A stretch of 64,000 nt of DNA from Oscillospiraceae bacterium (GTDB lineage Bacteria > Bacillota > Clostridia > Saccharofermentanales > Saccharofermentanaceae): NCBI GenBank assembly GCA_902788505.1, contig CADAKH010000005.1, forward strand, positions 1 through 64,000, given 5' to 3'. The translations under genes and the position numbers were made by a program. Each line of letters starts with the position of its first letter. The first letter of the stretch is position 1. The notes under the pieces are model-generated. The model ran no database searches, had not been told where the DNA came from, and saw nothing but the letters and a program-made list of their open reading frames with translations. Positions 51,223-60,300 of the stretch are shown here, piece after piece.

Positions 51223-52518
51223 CTATTTCTCAACGTTGACTATCCTTACATAACGGCTCAGTGCATACTCGCCGTCGTGGCATTCACCAGGAAAATAAGC
51301 ACTCATGTCAGATCCTTTGGTGACACGTATTATTCCGCATCTTGTAAACAGATCTGCCAGGCTGCCCCTGTCTTCATCAGGACAGATAAGACCTGCTGTT
51401 TGAAGATGATATCTGCTTTCATAAAGCACTTCGCCGGCCTTTGCGCGCGGAAGAGGTTTGATGAGAACATTGCACATCATCGGTGAGAGTTCAAGAACAC
51501 TGTCGGATGAAAGTATAAGACTTACACCTCTTCCCCTTAAAACGTTTTCCTGTTTCTCCTCTTCACCGAGATAACCCTTCAGACGCTGTGTATATGAAAT
51601 GAGCGTATCTCTTGCAAGCACGCCTATCTCTTCTGATGCATTCTCATTGGCAGCCTTTTCGAGGAGCGGAAGGAACCGCACAGCAAATGATCTCAGTTCG
51701 TCCGGGTTTTCGGTGTCGAGATAGATCACCTGACAACTACTGCATAGGAGCTGTTTGGTGGTTGCAATGTGTTTTGCGAGACCTTCAAGCTCTTCTTTTG
51801 CATCTTTAACCTCATCCAATCTCGAGATATAGCAGAAGCCTAATTTCTGCCCCCACTCAATTATCTTCACGCCTGTCGGGGCAAGTCCTCTGACGGCTTC
51901 TATAGCCATGTCACTTCCCCAAACGCTTATGGCATTGCTTAATTCCGCCATCTTGCGCATGCCCTGAATATCTGTCGATGCCGTGTCGAAAACATAGATA
52001 TAATCCTTCAGTTCCGGACGGTATTCGATGAGCTGCATTATGAGTTTTAACGATAATCCGTTATCTGCGGAAGGAAGCTTCAGGATGTTTATATTGCCGG
52101 TCATGAGACCTTCTGCAAGTGAATAAGCCGGGAGAAAATCCATGTTGCCTGCGGCGATGTGGAACAAAACGCCAAGCGGCATTTTCTTTACAAGTATCTG
52201 CGAGAAACCGTCCATCGGATCGGTTATATATTCTTCGGTATCCCCAAGCTCTGTTGCGATCTTTTTGTGAAGATGTTCTTTTGAAAGAAGGGCTTCTGCC
52301 TGTTTCTTGTAAGTGGCTACAACATCTTTCGGGAACGATGTGAGAAGTTCATCAAACCTTCCTTTGAGAAGGTCTTCACGAAGAATATCGACAGCATCGA
52401 CCACCACCTCAGGTGAAAGCTGCTTCCCGGAAAGGATAACGGGTATCCTGTCCTTCAATTCCGTAAGGAGGCGGTCCTGTTCCGAACTCTCATATGTCTT
52501 TCCGTCGAAAAGGATCAT
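51223..52518 (-). CDS. luxC: LuxC-like acyl-CoA/acyl-protein reductase
   Basis: A 431-aa enzyme of the LuxC branch of aldehyde dehydrogenases, which reduces activated fatty acyl groups to aldehydes with NADPH. The motif PLGVLFHIAAGNMDFLPAYS near residue 115 is typical. VWGSDMAIEAVR and the catalytic-Cys region TTKQLLCSSCQVIYLD follow. There is no signal peptide. The start overlaps the stop of the LuxE-like gene by four bases, so the two subunits are translationally coupled. No luxA, luxB or luxD is present, so light production is not implied. Confidence 0.85.
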   Translation of the reverse strand: MILFDGKTYESSEQDRLLTELKDRIPVILSGKQLSPEVVVDAVDILREDLLKGRFDELLTSFPKDVVATYKKQAEALLSKEHLHKKIATELGDTEEYITDPMDGFSQILVKKMPLGVLFHIAAGNMDFLPAYSLAEGLMTGNINILKLPSADNGLSLKLIMQLIEYRPELKDYIYVFDTASTDIQGMRKMAELSNAISVWGSDMAIEAVRGLAPTGVKIIEWGQKLGFCYISRLDEVKDAKEELEGLAKHIATTKQLLCSSCQVIYLDTENPDELRSFAVRFLPLLEKAANENASEEIGVLARDTLISYTQRLKGYLGEEEKQENVLRGRGVSLILSSDSVLELSPMMCNVLIKPLPRAKAGEVLYESRYHLQTAGLICPDEDRGSLADLFTRCGIIRVTKGSDMSAYFPGECHDGEYALSRYVRIVNVEK

Positions 52519-53618
52519 ACCTTAACCCCCTTGATGATGTCGGCAGCGCCGGCGGCACATGTTTTTATATCATCCGGAGCGACTCTTCCGATGATCTCCA
52601 GATAAGGCGACTTCACTCCGCATGGACATGTTGCACCGTCGTGAAGGATACCCAGATCATCTGTCATTATCGACAGTATGGGTGTCGCCTTGCAAAGAGG
52701 CGAAATGAGATTTACAAGACCTGTCTGACCTTTTTCAAGAGGCTCAAGAGAAACCGGATCTCTTATTACGATATTGCTGTAAACCGGCACATGGAAATGA
52801 TGTGCCGGACATGAAGTATAAAGTATCGGATGCTCGACCGCGCCATAGAATTCGACTATGTTCTCCTCTTCGATATCAAGAGTTTTTTTCGCAAGTTTAT
52901 AGAATGTCTCCTTGTCGGCAGCCTCCTGATAGAACTGCTTCCAGCCGCCTCCGAGCATTATCTTCGAACCTTTGGGGAGCTTGAATGAAAGGCCTTTCTC
53001 TTCAAGGATCCTGAACAGGAAAAATGTGTACGAAGGGAATCCCATAAAGCGCACCGGAGCTTTGCCCTTCTCATATTTTTTTAGTGCTTCGACGATGCTT
53101 TCAAAGTCAGGTTTATAACCGTCTGGTGTGTGCTTCAGAATGAACTTGCGGCTTAATGCGGGAGCAAGGAAAGTCGTAAGATAAGCTGTCTTTGCAACAG
53201 CTGTTTTATTCGAACGGTGCGGCTTATAACCCATGACGATATAGCGGCACGGTCTCATCGAAATGATCCCGTGATATCTCGTTACTTTAAGGGACATCTT
53301 AAGTGCCGACCAGAGCGCACCGAATTCAAAACGCACACGGCTCATCTTCCCGCTCGTGCCTGACGATGTCGCCATGACCATATACCGGCCTGCCCTGAAA
53401 TCATGCTGCTTCATGAGCATGGTCGGAATAACGGGAATGTCTTCCACTTTGGAAATGTCTTCAGATGAAGTGATGCCAAGGCCCCTGCAGATCTTACTGT
53501 AGTCTTCGCAATGAGTGATCAGGTGATCGAAATTCTCACGGCATGCACCAAGAAACAGCTCCGACTTCGTGCAGTCGTAAGGATACTTGCTCGAAAACAG
53601 TTTTCTGCGAAGCTTCAT
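52515..53618 (-). CDS. luxE: LuxE-like acyl-protein synthetase
   Basis: A 367-aa adenylate-forming enzyme of the LuxE family, which activates a carboxylic acid with ATP and passes it to a cysteine or to the LuxC subunit. The family features are PVIPTMLMKQHDF, the phosphate-binding loop MATSSGTSGKMSRVRF and EFYGAVEHPILYTSC. The C-terminal TDDLGILHDGATCPCG has the expected TDDLG motif. It is about the normal LuxE length. The downstream LuxC-like partner supports a fatty acid reductase complex. The acyl substrate is unknown. Confidence 0.85.
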   Translation of the reverse strand: MKLRRKLFSSKYPYDCTKSELFLGACRENFDHLITHCEDYSKICRGLGITSSEDISKVEDIPVIPTMLMKQHDFRAGRYMVMATSSGTSGKMSRVRFEFGALWSALKMSLKVTRYHGIISMRPCRYIVMGYKPHRSNKTAVAKTAYLTTFLAPALSRKFILKHTPDGYKPDFESIVEALKKYEKGKAPVRFMGFPSYTFFLFRILEEKGLSFKLPKGSKIMLGGGWKQFYQEAADKETFYKLAKKTLDIEEENIVEFYGAVEHPILYTSCPAHHFHVPVYSNIVIRDPVSLEPLEKGQTGLVNLISPLCKATPILSIMTDDLGILHDGATCPCGVKSPYLEIIGRVAPDDIKTCAAGAADIIKGVKV

Positions 53619-53707
53619 CCCGTTCCCCCATATCTTTTAGCCGCCTTAGATATTTTCATTATAACAAACGTGAAATGAACGGACATCCGTTTCAGAGAAA
53701 TCAGGTA

Positions 53708-54337
53708 TTAGGGTGTATATTGCCATACCGAGAAACGCTGCGGGACACGGTGGATATACATTCCTCCGGCATGATGAATCTCCTGACGTTCGATAAGTTT
53801 CCATCCCGGTCTGTCATTCAGATAGTAGCCGCTCTGGCCGTCTGCATAGTAGTAGAACTTTACGGGATGCGTCAGTGTCATTTCGAGGAGATTAACAAAA
53901 CAGATGAAGACGTCACTTTCCATCGGACGGTACATGAAGAGAACTGTGTAATCGTTGTAGTCCAGTCCGAATGCATCTCCTTCGATGATCTCAACATTAC
54001 GGCAGCGCTTTGTCCAGCGGCTTGCAACCGAAGCGACTTCAGGATTGATCTCGATACCGGTAATGCTGCACGGAGCACCTTTCCCGACAAGGTATGCTAT
54101 GACCCTTCCCTTGCCGCAGCCTATATCAACAAATGAGTCGTTGGAAGAAAGAGTGAGATCTTTTAAAACAACATCTAGTCCTTTATATGGCGCCGACTGG
54201 CAGCCTGTCGCACCTATCTCTTTACCGAAAGGCGACGGAACGAAAACGCCGAGTTTTTCCCCGCATATCTTAAGGTCACGCCTGTTGTCGAGCGCGCATG
54301 AGATCCTGTTTGACAATGCGATAAAAGGATTAACCAC
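53708..54337 (-). CDS. SAM-dependent methyltransferase-like protein
   Basis: A 209-aa class I methyltransferase-like protein. The SAM-binding motif is DSFVDIGCGKGRVIAYLVGK (motif I), then ITGIEINPEVASVASRW (motif II) and IIEGDAFGLDYNDYTVLFMY. The frame is open from a TTG inside corA, but a GTG two bases after the corA stop is a more natural start, giving tight coupling to corA. The ribosome binding site is weak in either case. The substrate is unknown. The protein lacks the DPPY motif of nucleic acid methylases. Confidence 0.78.
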   Translation of the reverse strand: MVNPFIALSNRISCALDNRRDLKICGEKLGVFVPSPFGKEIGATGCQSAPYKGLDVVLKDLTLSSNDSFVDIGCGKGRVIAYLVGKGAPCSITGIEINPEVASVASRWTKRCRNVEIIEGDAFGLDYNDYTVLFMYRPMESDVFICFVNLLEMTLTHPVKFYYYADGQSGYYLNDRPGWKLIERQEIHHAGGMYIHRVPQRFSVWQYTP

Positions 54338-54338
54338 C

Positions 54339-55250
54339 TCAGAGCCACTTCTTCTTTTTAAAGAACAGGAGACTTGCAATAACGATCACTATGCTTACAA
54401 GAATTACAACGGGATAACTCCACTGCCATTCGAGCTCGGGCATATAGCGGAAGTTCATTCCGTACCAGCCGACGATCAGAGTCAGCGGCATGAAGATCGT
54501 TGTAACGACAGTGAGCACCGTCATTATACGGTTTTGCTTAAGGTCGAGATGTGCCTTGTAAAGGTCTCGAAGCTGCATCGTGTAGTCGCGCAGAGACATT
54601 GATTCTTCATGAAGCCTTTCAGCACGGTTGATAAATAGCCTGAAGTATCTTAGGTTTTCGGGTTCGAAGAAGCCGTTCTCGTTCTCTTCAAATTCGGCAG
54701 CAAGATCCATCATCTGTTCGTAGTGGATACGGAGATAACGGATATCGTTTCTGATGTCGTTAAGACGGCCGGAAGGAAGATTCTCGTCACCGTCGATTAT
54801 CGCCTGTTCCATTGAGTCGAGTTCGTCTTCGTATTTCTCCATTAATCTCAGATCGTCTTTTACGATCTGGTCAAGGAAATCGTATAGGAATCTTTCAAGG
54901 CTCGGTATCTTCCATTTCTTGGTCTGTTGGATACGTTTGATGATGCCAAGAGCTGTATCGTGGTCATCGATGAATACGATGCCCTTCTCGTCTAATACAA
55001 AAGCAAACTTGAGATCATCTCCCGAAGGGTTTTTCCTGTCGGGTATGGCAAAAGATCCCGTAAGTGAATCGTAGTTTACTTCTGCCTTTGTAATGTATAT
55101 ATCGGACAGGTCAGGATCCATATCGATTACCATCTCGAAACTGTCTTTGTTCTTCTGCCACTCTTCAAAAGATAATACGGCAACGAACTGTTTGCCCTTA
55201 ATGTCACTGCGGTCTGCAACTTTTAATGATTCCTCAATAGTGAAAAACAC
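54339..55250 (-). CDS. corA: CorA-family divalent metal ion transporter
   Basis: A 303-aa CorA protein, a pentameric Mg2+/Co2+ channel. A cytosolic alpha/beta and long helical domain (1-240) leads to two membrane helices at the C-terminus (IMTVLTVVTTIFMPLTLIVG and SYPVVILVSIVIVIASLLFF). The selectivity motif is YGMNF with GMN at 264-266. The start codon is GTG, preceded by GGAGGGAAGG. The methyltransferase gene follows without a gap. Confidence 0.94.
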   Translation of the reverse strand: MFFTIEESLKVADRSDIKGKQFVAVLSFEEWQKNKDSFEMVIDMDPDLSDIYITKAEVNYDSLTGSFAIPDRKNPSGDDLKFAFVLDEKGIVFIDDHDTALGIIKRIQQTKKWKIPSLERFLYDFLDQIVKDDLRLMEKYEDELDSMEQAIIDGDENLPSGRLNDIRNDIRYLRIHYEQMMDLAAEFEENENGFFEPENLRYFRLFINRAERLHEESMSLRDYTMQLRDLYKAHLDLKQNRIMTVLTVVTTIFMPLTLIVGWYGMNFRYMPELEWQWSYPVVILVSIVIVIASLLFFKKKKWL

Positions 55251-55430
55251 TTAGCCTTCCCTCCGTATTCAAATCAATTCACATTGTATCAGTGATAGTA
55301 AGATCTTTCATTATCTTAAAACCGGGTGTGATGACAGCATCTCCCCTGTTTTCTCTCCGCTAATTATACTCCTCTGCGCTGAACAGGACTTCATGTGTTA
55401 TCATTTTCGGGTGTTGATAAGGAGAAAAAC

Positions 55431-56111
55431 ATGAGCGGAAACAACGATAAGGTTGCAGGCAAAGACAACCGGAAACTAAGCAAAGCAGAACTTCGAAGGA
55501 AAGAGAATTTCGAGAAGATCGAAAAAGACCTTAGCTCAAAAGGTTACAGACGTGTTGACCTTACTATAAGCATCATCACGGCAAATACTGTGGGTGTCCT
55601 TATCACTTTGCCCATCATTGCAGTTGTGGCTGCGGCATTTCTCCTCTACAATCACGGGCTGAATATGGAAAGTATTCTTAATGCCCCCTGGCCGGATTAT
55701 ATGAACATCGTGATCTTTCTGGTATCGTTCATTGCTTTCGTGTTTATCCACGAAGGACTCCATGGTCTTAGCTGGTCATTTGGAACACCCGGACATTTTA
55801 AGGATATTGAATTCGGTTTTATTGTTCAGCTTCTTACACCATATTGCACATGCAAAGTCCCGCTCTCTGTCCCTGTCTATATCTTAGGTTCTCTCATGCC
55901 GATGACTCTTCTGGGAATAATACCCGGAATAATAAGCGTTTTCTTTGGCAATCCGCTGTTCTTAGGCATATTCGCTATCCAGATACTTGCCGGAGCAGGT
56001 GACTTTATGATCACATGTCTCGTCATAAAACATATGTCCAAAACAAAAAGTAAGGATGTCGTTTTGATCGATCATCCTTACGATTGCGGTGCTGTTATTT
56101 TCGAGAAATAA
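55431..56111 (+). CDS. DUF3267 putative membrane metalloprotease
   Basis: A 226-aa protein with a charged N-terminal tail (about 45 residues) and four or five membrane helices. The zincin-like motif is IHEGLHGLSW (HExxH) in the second helix, with AGAGDFMITCLV near the C-terminus supplying a further acidic ligand, as in DUF3267 proteins. Zinc-dependent membrane proteolysis is inferred, not shown. AAGGAG is placed ahead of the ATG at 55431; an upstream ATG lacks a site. Confidence 0.78.
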   Translation: MSGNNDKVAGKDNRKLSKAELRRKENFEKIEKDLSSKGYRRVDLTISIITANTVGVLITLPIIAVVAAAFLLYNHGLNMESILNAPWPDYMNIVIFLVSFIAFVFIHEGLHGLSWSFGTPGHFKDIEFGFIVQLLTPYCTCKVPLSVPVYILGSLMPMTLLGIIPGIISVFFGNPLFLGIFAIQILAGAGDFMITCLVIKHMSKTKSKDVVLIDHPYDCGAVIFEK

Positions 56112-56119
56112 GGTGGAGA

Positions 56120-56212
56120 TCAGATCATCGCCTTGTAGATCTCTGTACAGTCATTCTCGGTGCCCTTGCCGAATACGAATTTCGTAGGTGAATAGAAGGT
56201 AAAATTTTCCAT
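56120..56212 (-). pseudogene. 5' stub of an iron-containing alcohol dehydrogenase gene
   Basis: The minus strand encodes MENFTFYSPTKFVFGKGTEN and ten more residues before TGA. The start of this peptide is the typical N-terminus of Fe-dependent (butanol dehydrogenase-like) alcohol dehydrogenases, which are normally about 380 aa. AAAGGAG is still present in front of the ATG. The rest is missing; the next gene (DUF3267) ends eight bases away on the other strand. It is a deletion remnant downstream of the SDR gene. Confidence 0.75.
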
Positions 56213-56227
56213 GCGTATCTCCTTTGC

Positions 56228-56962
56228 TTAATTAATTGAATTAGCTTTTGCGACCGCGTCTTCAAGACTCATTCCGGAGAACTCCTGTGCGCGGAATATC
56301 TGACCGTTTACATCGTTATCCACAAATGCTCCGACAACTACTCCGGGAATCGCGCTCTCGGGTGAATTGGGTGCATTGGGGCCGCCGAGGTCCGTCCTGC
56401 ACCAGCCGGGATCGGTAAGGTTCATTGTTACACCTGTTCCGCCAAGTCTCGAAGCCATGTCTTTTGTTATCTTGTCGAGTGCTGCCTTCGCTGCCGAATA
56501 TCCTGCCTGCTCAGGTTCTTTATCGATGCCGCTCGTAGTGTTTACGATGCGGCCGAAACCCTTTTCGAGCATTCCGGGAAGATAATGGTAGCAGATCATC
56601 GCAGGCGCGATCGTGTTGACATTGAAACTGACCGTGAAATCTTCCGGAGGTGTCACACAATACTCAGGTCTGTATGCGATCTGAAGACCTGCATTGTTGA
56701 GAACAACGTCAACATCGACTCCGAGTGCGTCAATGTCAGAGAGCATCTTCATTACCGACGGGATATCATTAAGATCAGCTTCAAAGGAATGACACTTAAC
56801 GCCCAAAGCCTTAACTTCCTCTTCGAGAGATAAAGTGTGATCCACGCTTCTTGATTGAAGGATGAGATTGCAGCCCTGCTCTGCCATGAGCATTGCGGCA
56901 AGTCTTCCGAGGCCGCGTGAAGCACCTGTTATCAGGACCCATTTTCCCTTGATATCGAGCAT
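56228..56962 (-). CDS. Short-chain dehydrogenase/reductase (SDR)
   Basis: A 244-aa classical SDR. The NAD(P)-binding motif is VLITGASRGLGRLAAMLMAE (TGxxxGxG). The DLND stretch and NNAG (VVLNNAGLQIAY) follow. The active site has Ser in NTTSGIDKE and Tyr-Lys in GYSAAKAALDK. The Arg in QSRS after the second strand favours NADP. It acts on an unknown alcohol or ketone. GAGGTG precedes the ATG. The stub of an iron alcohol dehydrogenase follows in the same direction, so it may once have been a two-gene unit. Confidence 0.93.
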   Translation of the reverse strand: MLDIKGKWVLITGASRGLGRLAAMLMAEQGCNLILQSRSVDHTLSLEEEVKALGVKCHSFEADLNDIPSVMKMLSDIDALGVDVDVVLNNAGLQIAYRPEYCVTPPEDFTVSFNVNTIAPAMICYHYLPGMLEKGFGRIVNTTSGIDKEPEQAGYSAAKAALDKITKDMASRLGGTGVTMNLTDPGWCRTDLGGPNAPNSPESAIPGVVVGAFVDNDVNGQIFRAQEFSGMSLEDAVAKANSIN

Positions 56963-57062
56963 AAAAACACCTCGCTGAAAGTTTTATCTGATGGTTCCAT
57001 TTTATCAACAACAGCGGAGCGAAATATTCAATTTATCTTTGGTTTTTATTAATGATTTGATG

Positions 57063-58235
57063 TTATTGCGCAGTTAATGCCTTCAACGCCATCTTGCGCT
57101 CGTACATCCTCTTATCGGCACGGATAAATACTTCAGTGTAGCTTTCGTCTATCTCGGGATCGAAAACAGCCATTCCGCTGGATACGATGACATCTCCGTT
57201 GCTCATATTCTCATTGATCTGATTGTCAAACTGTATTTGAAGATCAACCCTGTTAGCGAAGTCACTGCCTTTAAGAATAACAACGAATTCATCGCCGCCA
57301 ATGCGGTAAACGGGACTGTGTTTATATATTTCACAAATAAGCCTGCATGCACTTTTCAAATATATGTCACCGGCTTCATGACCCAAAGTATCATTGATGG
57401 TTTTCAGACCATTAAGATCGAATACAACAAGTCCGTATCCTTCAAAATTGTGATCCTTGGAGTAAAGTTCAAGTTCCCTCAATGATTCAAGGTAAGCAAG
57501 CTTGTTCTTGACTCCGGTAAGACCGTCTCTGTAAGCCTTCTTCGAGGCACTCTCCATTTCGCGGTTATGAACTATGTCTTTTTCCCTATATATAAAGGAG
57601 TGGATGGCGCAGGTTGCAAATAGGCACCCCAAAGCATAAAGCGGCATAAACGGGAACAGCATCTGCAAAGCAATGAATATTGCCATGATAATGCCTGAAC
57701 ACCCTACAGTAATGAAATGGGCTCTCTTGATTCCCTCGTTTTTAGCTGATACTGAAAAGGCATATATTGCTGTAACAAAGAAAAGCACCATCTGCAAAAA
57801 TAAAGCGATGTATCTTGCCGGAAGAGCCAAATACTCCTTATCCGCATTAAACGTGAAAACGATCGGAACAAACAGGTTAACAATAAGGATGACCACTTCG
57901 AACCCGAAAATGAACCATCCGCTAAATACGAATAGTTTAGTCAGTTTTCCTTTGCTTCCCGTAAAAATCACTACGGCCCTTGTCCAGAATAATACGGACA
58001 GGGTCATCGTCGAAAACACCATAACAGTATCAATATAAGTGACAGCCACCCATCGTTGTTCATAAAACAGGCCCCACATTGCATCCGCTAAGAAATATGC
58101 GATAAGGGAGATCAAAAACTGGCGATACTTAATACGGAGCTCATTTTCTTTTGAGCTCTGTACCTTCCTCAGCGCCTCGAAATTAACGATGACAAGGATG
58201 ATTATAGCTATTATTCCTATGCTGGCATAATACAT
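57063..58235 (-). CDS. Membrane GGDEF diguanylate cyclase
   Basis: A 390-aa protein with seven or eight membrane helices (1-205), beginning MYYASIGIIAIIILVIVNFE. A GGDEF domain (about 225-385) follows with DGLTGVKNKLAYLESLRELE, FDLNGLKTINDTLGHEAGD and the intact site YRIGGDEFVVIL. No RxxD inhibitory site is seen. It should make cyclic di-GMP in response to a membrane signal. The start is uncertain: the ATG at 58235 has AAGGA very close, and an in-frame TTG 18 codons upstream is possible. Confidence 0.9.
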   Translation of the reverse strand: MYYASIGIIAIIILVIVNFEALRKVQSSKENELRIKYRQFLISLIAYFLADAMWGLFYEQRWVAVTYIDTVMVFSTMTLSVLFWTRAVVIFTGSKGKLTKLFVFSGWFIFGFEVVILIVNLFVPIVFTFNADKEYLALPARYIALFLQMVLFFVTAIYAFSVSAKNEGIKRAHFITVGCSGIIMAIFIALQMLFPFMPLYALGCLFATCAIHSFIYREKDIVHNREMESASKKAYRDGLTGVKNKLAYLESLRELELYSKDHNFEGYGLVVFDLNGLKTINDTLGHEAGDIYLKSACRLICEIYKHSPVYRIGGDEFVVILKGSDFANRVDLQIQFDNQINENMSNGDVIVSSGMAVFDPEIDESYTEVFIRADKRMYERKMALKALTAQ

Positions 58236-58354
58236 GATCCTTCCCGCACTTCCTTTTATAATGCCTTGATTATAAAATCGGGAGGTCAAAATTGTAATGA
58301 CAATTTGAGATTATTTACCAAATATTTATATGAAGGTAACCTTATATATTTATT

Positions 58355-59464
58355 TCAGGTACCCATCATTTCTTTCCTGTAAGGGTTATCATCTGTCGCA
58401 TCAAAACCCGGAAGCAGGTATTCTTCCTTCATGTACTCGTGCACATCCAGGTCAAGGGAATAGTTGCAGAACACGATCGCGCAGTAGGTGATCTTAGTGT
58501 TGCCATCCTGACCCTCAGGAATCATTGCATATACGAATCCGCTGTAATCGTCAGAATCCATTGCGACCAGATCGTAGCCTTCCGGCTCACCTGTAACCGT
58601 ATAAATGCCTTCGTAATCATCAATACCGATCTCCTGAAGCCTTGCGATCTCCTCATCATATCTATCGCCGTAATCAAGCGTCATGTACACAATATACTGG
58701 CCGTCCCACGGATTGTAATAGGTCAGCTGGTATTCAGTTACATCTCCTTCGATCTTCTCCGGCATGACATCGAAAAGCGGGTTTGAGCCCATGCTGTATT
58801 CGGTATCATAGTCCTGCTCATTGTGAATGTATTTATTGAATTCTGAAGCGTCTGTGCTGACCTCGATCTTAGCACCATAGAAGGACGCAAAGAAAAAGCC
58901 TAAGGCCAGGAATATGATAAGCACATAATGAGTTACCAGAGCCATGACGACTATGGTGGTGATCTTTATGGCTTTAACGAGCTTCCTGTGTTTGGTTATC
59001 TTCTGCAGAAGGCCTGTTACATAGAGCGTGATAATGCTCATGACCACAAATACCACAAATGTGATCAGAATGGCCGTGGCGCGCCTGAGATCGGGTTCAT
59101 AAGATATCGTCTGCAGGACCAGTGACACAATGGTCAGCACGATTCCCGATATGCCCGCTATCTGGACAAACCTTAAGAGTTTGCTCTTTTCATTTCCCGC
59201 GTAGTCTGCCATCTTATCTGCGACTTCGCGTGTCTCTTTATCCATCATCTCGCTTTTCCTCTCCCCGTCTATGATCTCCCTTACATCGACATCATAGAAA
59301 TCGGCAATCTCGACCAGCAGTGAGATGTCCGGAAGATTTGTTCCGGTCTCCCATCTTGAGACTGATCTGTTGCTGACATTGAACTGCTTTGCCAGCTGTT
59401 CCTGAGTAAGTCCTTTTTCATTACGCAAAGACTTAAGGAACTGTCCTGTTTTCTTCTGATCCAA
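58355..59464 (-). CDS. XRE-family HTH regulator with membrane and extracytoplasmic domains
   Basis: The 369-aa protein starts with an XRE helix-turn-helix (about residues 5-60: LRNEKGLTQEQLAKQFNVSN, RSVSRWETGTNLPDISLLVE). Four membrane helices follow (about 105-205). The C-terminal 160 residues are acidic and aromatic-rich (LTYYNPWDGQYIVYMTLDYG) and probably lie outside or form a cytosolic sensor. It may couple an envelope signal to gene control. GGAGG lies eight bases before a TTG codon, chosen as start; an ATG 13 codons further upstream has no site. Confidence 0.8.
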   Translation of the reverse strand: MDQKKTGQFLKSLRNEKGLTQEQLAKQFNVSNRSVSRWETGTNLPDISLLVEIADFYDVDVREIIDGERKSEMMDKETREVADKMADYAGNEKSKLLRFVQIAGISGIVLTIVSLVLQTISYEPDLRRATAILITFVVFVVMSIITLYVTGLLQKITKHRKLVKAIKITTIVVMALVTHYVLIIFLALGFFFASFYGAKIEVSTDASEFNKYIHNEQDYDTEYSMGSNPLFDVMPEKIEGDVTEYQLTYYNPWDGQYIVYMTLDYGDRYDEEIARLQEIGIDDYEGIYTVTGEPEGYDLVAMDSDDYSGFVYAMIPEGQDGNTKITYCAIVFCNYSLDLDVHEYMKEEYLLPGFDATDDNPYRKEMMGT

Positions 59465-59574
59465 AGTTCGGGCCTCCTTCCGATCGTTGTCAGGATATGC
59501 CATTCTCCCGAAGAATAACACGACACAAAGCGAGAATTGCCGTGTTTTCGGGGTTTAGACACACTGTGTCCGTC

Positions 59575-60213
59575 TTAAATATGCTTAAATCTGTTCCCTG
59601 TCGGCTTGCCGTGACCATAGTAAATGGTTCTCTCACCGAGCCCGTCGATCTTCCCGGCACTCTTCCTGATCGCATCAAGATCGTTATAAAGATGTCCAGT
59701 CGCGGGGCTGATCCAGTTATCAAGTTCGTCGCCGACGATAAGATATTTTCCTTCGACATCGACACCGACCGATCCTTTTGTGTGACCGGGAAGTCCGATT
59801 ATCTTTGCGTCAAATCCATATGCCGACAGATCGTCGCCGTCCTTGATGAAAATGAGATTGTCGGGTTTCTCGACTTTTGTCTGTCTCAACACCTTAAGTG
59901 ACGTGCCGAGAACGACTTTGCCGACGATGCCGTACGATTCCATCGGCTGTTTGTCGAAGCTCTCGAAAAGCTCGACATCTGCCTCATGACATGCCACCGG
60001 AATGCCAAAATGCTTCGACAGTTTCGCAGCGTTTTCGGCGTGATCGAAATGCGTATGCGTCAGAACGATCAGTTTCATATTGTACTTGCTGCATTCTTCC
60101 AAAACCTTGTCGTAACTTACCGCACTACCGGTATCGACAAGAAATGCGTCTTTTCCGTTCGAGACTAAATAACAGTTATCTGTTTTGCACTTTATCCATG
60201 TTACCGTGCTCAT
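59575..60213 (-). CDS. Metallo-beta-lactamase-fold hydrolase (glyoxalase II-like)
   Basis: A 212-aa MBL-fold enzyme. The metal-binding motif is VLTHTHFDHAENAAKL (HxHxDH), with LPGHTKGSVGV, VGDEL and IYYGHGKPT supplying the remaining ligands. The size and order match the glyoxalase II/RNase Z-like small hydrolases acting on thioesters, but the substrate is not evident. GGGG lies nine bases ahead of the ATG. Confidence 0.9.
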   Translation of the reverse strand: MSTVTWIKCKTDNCYLVSNGKDAFLVDTGSAVSYDKVLEECSKYNMKLIVLTHTHFDHAENAAKLSKHFGIPVACHEADVELFESFDKQPMESYGIVGKVVLGTSLKVLRQTKVEKPDNLIFIKDGDDLSAYGFDAKIIGLPGHTKGSVGVDVEGKYLIVGDELDNWISPATGHLYNDLDAIRKSAGKIDGLGERTIYYGHGKPTGNRFKHI

Positions 60214-60300
60214 GATCCATATCCCCTTTTATTTTCTGTCTTATGTTATCACATCGGGATGATAGCAAGATCTCATAATCTGATGAAGTAGCATGACAGG

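Noticed and set aside
51223..53618. Bioluminescence operon
   Set aside because: Only LuxC- and LuxE-like genes are present; luciferase and transferase genes are absent in the window.
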